DNA of 64,000 nucleotides, from NCBI GenBank assembly GCA_023396255.1, contig JAEWWU010000016.1, positions 1 through 64,000 of the forward strand. The letters are read 5' to 3'. Position numbers and translations under genes: made by a program. Origin of the DNA: Bacteroidota bacterium. GTDB taxonomy: Bacteria; Bacteroidota; Bacteroidia; Bacteroidales; Porphyromonadaceae. Below are positions 62,317 to 64,000 of this stretch, piece after piece. The stretch's first letter is position 1. Every line of letters starts with the position of its first letter. The notes beneath the pieces are model-generated. The model worked only from the letters and a program-made list of their open reading frames with translations. It searched no databases and was not told the origin of the DNA.

Positions 62317-63513
62317 ATGAAAAGTAAAACAATGAAGCTAAAGTACTTAATGCTCTCATTAGCAGGAGCAATAGCACTCTCCGCGAGTGCTCAAGACATG
62401 ACGGTACCCGTTGCTAATCAAAAGCCCGCTCGTAAGACGACATTCCAAAAAGACGGTACCGGATCACATTGGTTCATCACCTTGCAAGGTGGTGTAGGTG
62501 CTTCTGTTCTTACAGAAAATGAAAGAAAGCCTATATTGGAAAGACTGAGACAATCTTATTCTCTTTCTATCGGAAAAGAACACAGCCCCTACTTCGCAAC
62601 TCGTTTGCAAATCAACGGTGCAGAAGCACCCAATTTCTGGGGAACTGGCGAAAATGAAATGTACAAGACTAATTTTATCGGTGGTCACTTCGACTTTATG
62701 TTCGACATCGTTAATTACTTTGCCCGTTACAACGAAAAGCGTGTGTTCCACTTGATTCCTTTTGTTGGATTTGGTTACAACTACAAATTCAAAGGCAATG
62801 ATTTCAGCAATCACTTGCACGCTGCTACTGTAAACGCTGGTGTTCAAGTAAACTTCCGTCTCGGCAAAAGAGTTGATCTTGTTTTGGAAGGTCAAGGAAT
62901 CTACTCGAACTTTGCGTTTGACATTTCTCGCTGGGATGCCAATGCCGTACACCCGGGTCGTTGGACACCCAACGTAACTCACAGTGGTCTATATTTCGCA
63001 ACGACGGCCGGTCTCAACTTCCGTCTTGGTCGCACAACTTGGACCGAAATCATCCCGATGGATTACGACTTGATCGACGGTCTCAATGGTCAAATCAACT
63101 CTCTCCGCGCCGAAAATGCCGAATTGAGCAAACGTCCAGTATCTTGCCCTGAGTGTCCAGATGCAAGCCAGTTGGTAGAAGAAGTTGAAACAGTAAGCGT
63201 TCTTGCGCCTAAATCTGTATACTTCCGTTTCGATAGCGACAAAGTTGATGCTAGTCAAGAAATCAACCTCTATCAGATTGCGAACTTCGTAAAAGAAACC
63301 AATACTCCTATCATTCTCACTGGTTATGCCGATGTAAGAGGAACAAACGCCTACAACGACAAACTTTCTGAACGTCGTGTTAAGGCTGTTCTCAAAGCAC
63401 TTGTAACAGAATACGGTGTAGATGAAAATATGATCTCTATTGAATGGGGAGGAGAAACAGACAAGTATCCTACAAAGGCTTTGAATAGAGTTGTTATTGC
63501 AGAGTCTAAGTAA
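62317..63513 (+). CDS. OmpA-family outer-membrane porin, first of tandem pair
   Basis: This 398-aa protein has a signal peptide (KLKYLMLSLAGAIALSASAQ; start ATG 62317, or 62332 five codons later). An eight-strand barrel spans about residues 45-265 (HFDFMFDIVNYFARYNEKR, NFRLGKRVDLVLEGQGIY). A short Cys-bearing linker (SCPECPDAS) precedes the OmpA C-terminal peptidoglycan domain (VYFRFDSDKVDASQEINLYQ, LTGYADVRGTNAYNDKLSERRV). It resembles the major P. gingivalis OmpA-like pair (Pgm6/Pgm7), which form heterotrimers and stabilise the outer membrane. The partner gene follows after 52 nt. Confidence 0.92.
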   Translation: MKSKTMKLKYLMLSLAGAIALSASAQDMTVPVANQKPARKTTFQKDGTGSHWFITLQGGVGASVLTENERKPILERLRQSYSLSIGKEHSPYFATRLQINGAEAPNFWGTGENEMYKTNFIGGHFDFMFDIVNYFARYNEKRVFHLIPFVGFGYNYKFKGNDFSNHLHAATVNAGVQVNFRLGKRVDLVLEGQGIYSNFAFDISRWDANAVHPGRWTPNVTHSGLYFATTAGLNFRLGRTTWTEIIPMDYDLIDGLNGQINSLRAENAELSKRPVSCPECPDASQLVEEVETVSVLAPKSVYFRFDSDKVDASQEINLYQIANFVKETNTPIILTGYADVRGTNAYNDKLSERRVKAVLKALVTEYGVDENMISIEWGGETDKYPTKALNRVVIAESK

Positions 63514-63565
63514 AAAGAGTAATCTGGATACATTATTGTTCAATCAGAAAAAAGAGAAATAATAT

Positions 63566-64000
63566 ATGAAAGCTAAATTTTTAGTACTATCCCTTATGGG
63601 TGCTCTTGGCTTGATGGCCACAACGGCTCAGGCTCAAGAAAGTAAGACAACCTCAAAGATTGGGCGTAACACTGTTTTTGCTCAAGACGGGGGACGTTGG
63701 TTTATCGATTTGCAGGCTGGAGCAGCTTTATTGCCTCTTGGAGAAGCAAACAATGCAGCCGAATTTATGGATCGTGTGTCTTTAATGCCGGTTTTGGCTG
63801 TTGGACAATGGCACAATCCTTATTTCGGAACACGTCTTCGTGGTCGTGGTCTTCAAGTATACGGATTTGAATTTAAGCCTGGATCAAACATTGAAGTAGA
63901 CCGCTATCGTCACTTCTTTGGAACAGCTACTTTGGATTTTATGTTCGATCTTGTAAATTACTTTGGTCGCTACAATCCTAAGACTATTGTACACGTAATT
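63566..64000 (+). CDS. Second OmpA-family porin (partial, cut by window end)
   Basis: ATG 63566 opens a frame that stays open to the window edge (145 codons): signal MKAKFLVLSLMGALGLMATT, then RWFIDLQAGAALLPLGEA and LDFMFDLVNYFGRYNPKTI. The last piece closely matches HFDFMFDIVNYFARYNEKR of the preceding gene, so the two are duplicates. It is 3'-truncated here only because the window ends. Confidence 0.9.
   Translation, partial: MKAKFLVLSLMGALGLMATTAQAQESKTTSKIGRNTVFAQDGGRWFIDLQAGAALLPLGEANNAAEFMDRVSLMPVLAVGQWHNPYFGTRLRGRGLQVYGFEFKPGSNIEVDRYRHFFGTATLDFMFDLVNYFGRYNPKTIVHVI

Noticed and set aside
1..64000. CRISPR arrays, transposases, integrases or phage genes
   Set aside because: I looked for regularly spaced repeats and for transposase/integrase motifs and found none; the dispersed 72-nt repeat is not spaced as an array and has no adjacent transposase.

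Overview
The window looks like a chromosomal segment of a Bacteroidota bacterium, most likely Bacteroidales of the Porphyromonas type. Four things point there. Two secreted proteins end in type IX secretion (T9SS) sorting domains of the 'YPNP'/'FPNP' kind, and one of them is a streptopain-like C10 cysteine protease resembling P. gingivalis PrtT. Two OmpA-family porins stand in tandem. There is a likely pair of acyltransferases for amino-acid lipids. Many genes and both tRNAs are preceded by the Bacteroidota promoter pattern TTG-N19/20-TAnnTTTG. I cannot name a species from the sequence alone.

Layout. 1-4.4 kb: a strong promoter pointing off the left edge, a BspA-like leucine-rich-repeat protein, then about 1.4 kb of decayed sequence (a LuxR-type DNA-binding remnant and a broken ORF). 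4.4-10.6 kb, minus strand: an acyltransferase pair (glsA/glsB-like) with yraN; a cytidylate-kinase-like gene, DUF695-like gene and phosphohexomutase operon; a lipoprotein; tRNA-Leu. 11.3-16.6 kb, plus: fabG, a pseudouridine synthase, a CtpA-type protease and an AspT-type transporter. 17-20 kb: a small outer-membrane protein and rmuC. 20.2-26.8 kb, minus: a tightly overlapping operon of AMP-dependent acyl ligase, DUF2284 protein, PBP4-type peptidase, flippase and asparagine-synthetase-like enzyme. 27.5-29.6 kb: a T9SS LRR protein. 30-41 kb, plus: a Stealth phosphotransferase, pdxB, thioesterase, rsmI, lipoprotein, HAD nucleotidase, recO, the large C10 protease, and gap. 41-43 kb: a DUF5020 outer-membrane channel with a purine-type permease. 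43.5-45.5 kb: two small lipoproteins and a radical SAM enzyme, then tRNA-His. 45.7-51.5 kb: a giant alpha-2-macroglobulin-like protein. 51.7-64 kb: gcvT, an M23/LysM endopeptidase, a U32 peptidase, thioesterase, MoxR ATPase with DUF58 protein, DUF4494, a YggS PLP protein, a DHOD-like enzyme, an OmpA lipoprotein, a thioredoxin-like lipoprotein and the tandem OmpA porins (the second cut by the window edge).

Most of the window is housekeeping and cell-envelope biology: lipids, peptidoglycan trimming, surface glycans, secreted proteases and adhesin-like LRR proteins. The best candidates for a less-described system are three. (1) The radical SAM/lipoprotein cassette at 43.5-45.5 kb: two otherwise unlike lipoproteins share a YGxPxxxFS motif beside a radical SAM maturase. 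(2) A dispersed 72-nt repeat in three gene-free gaps, each copy upstream of and co-oriented with the next promoter. (3) A module shared between the T9SS LRR protein and the C10 protease. All function calls rest on motif recognition by eye; no database search was possible.
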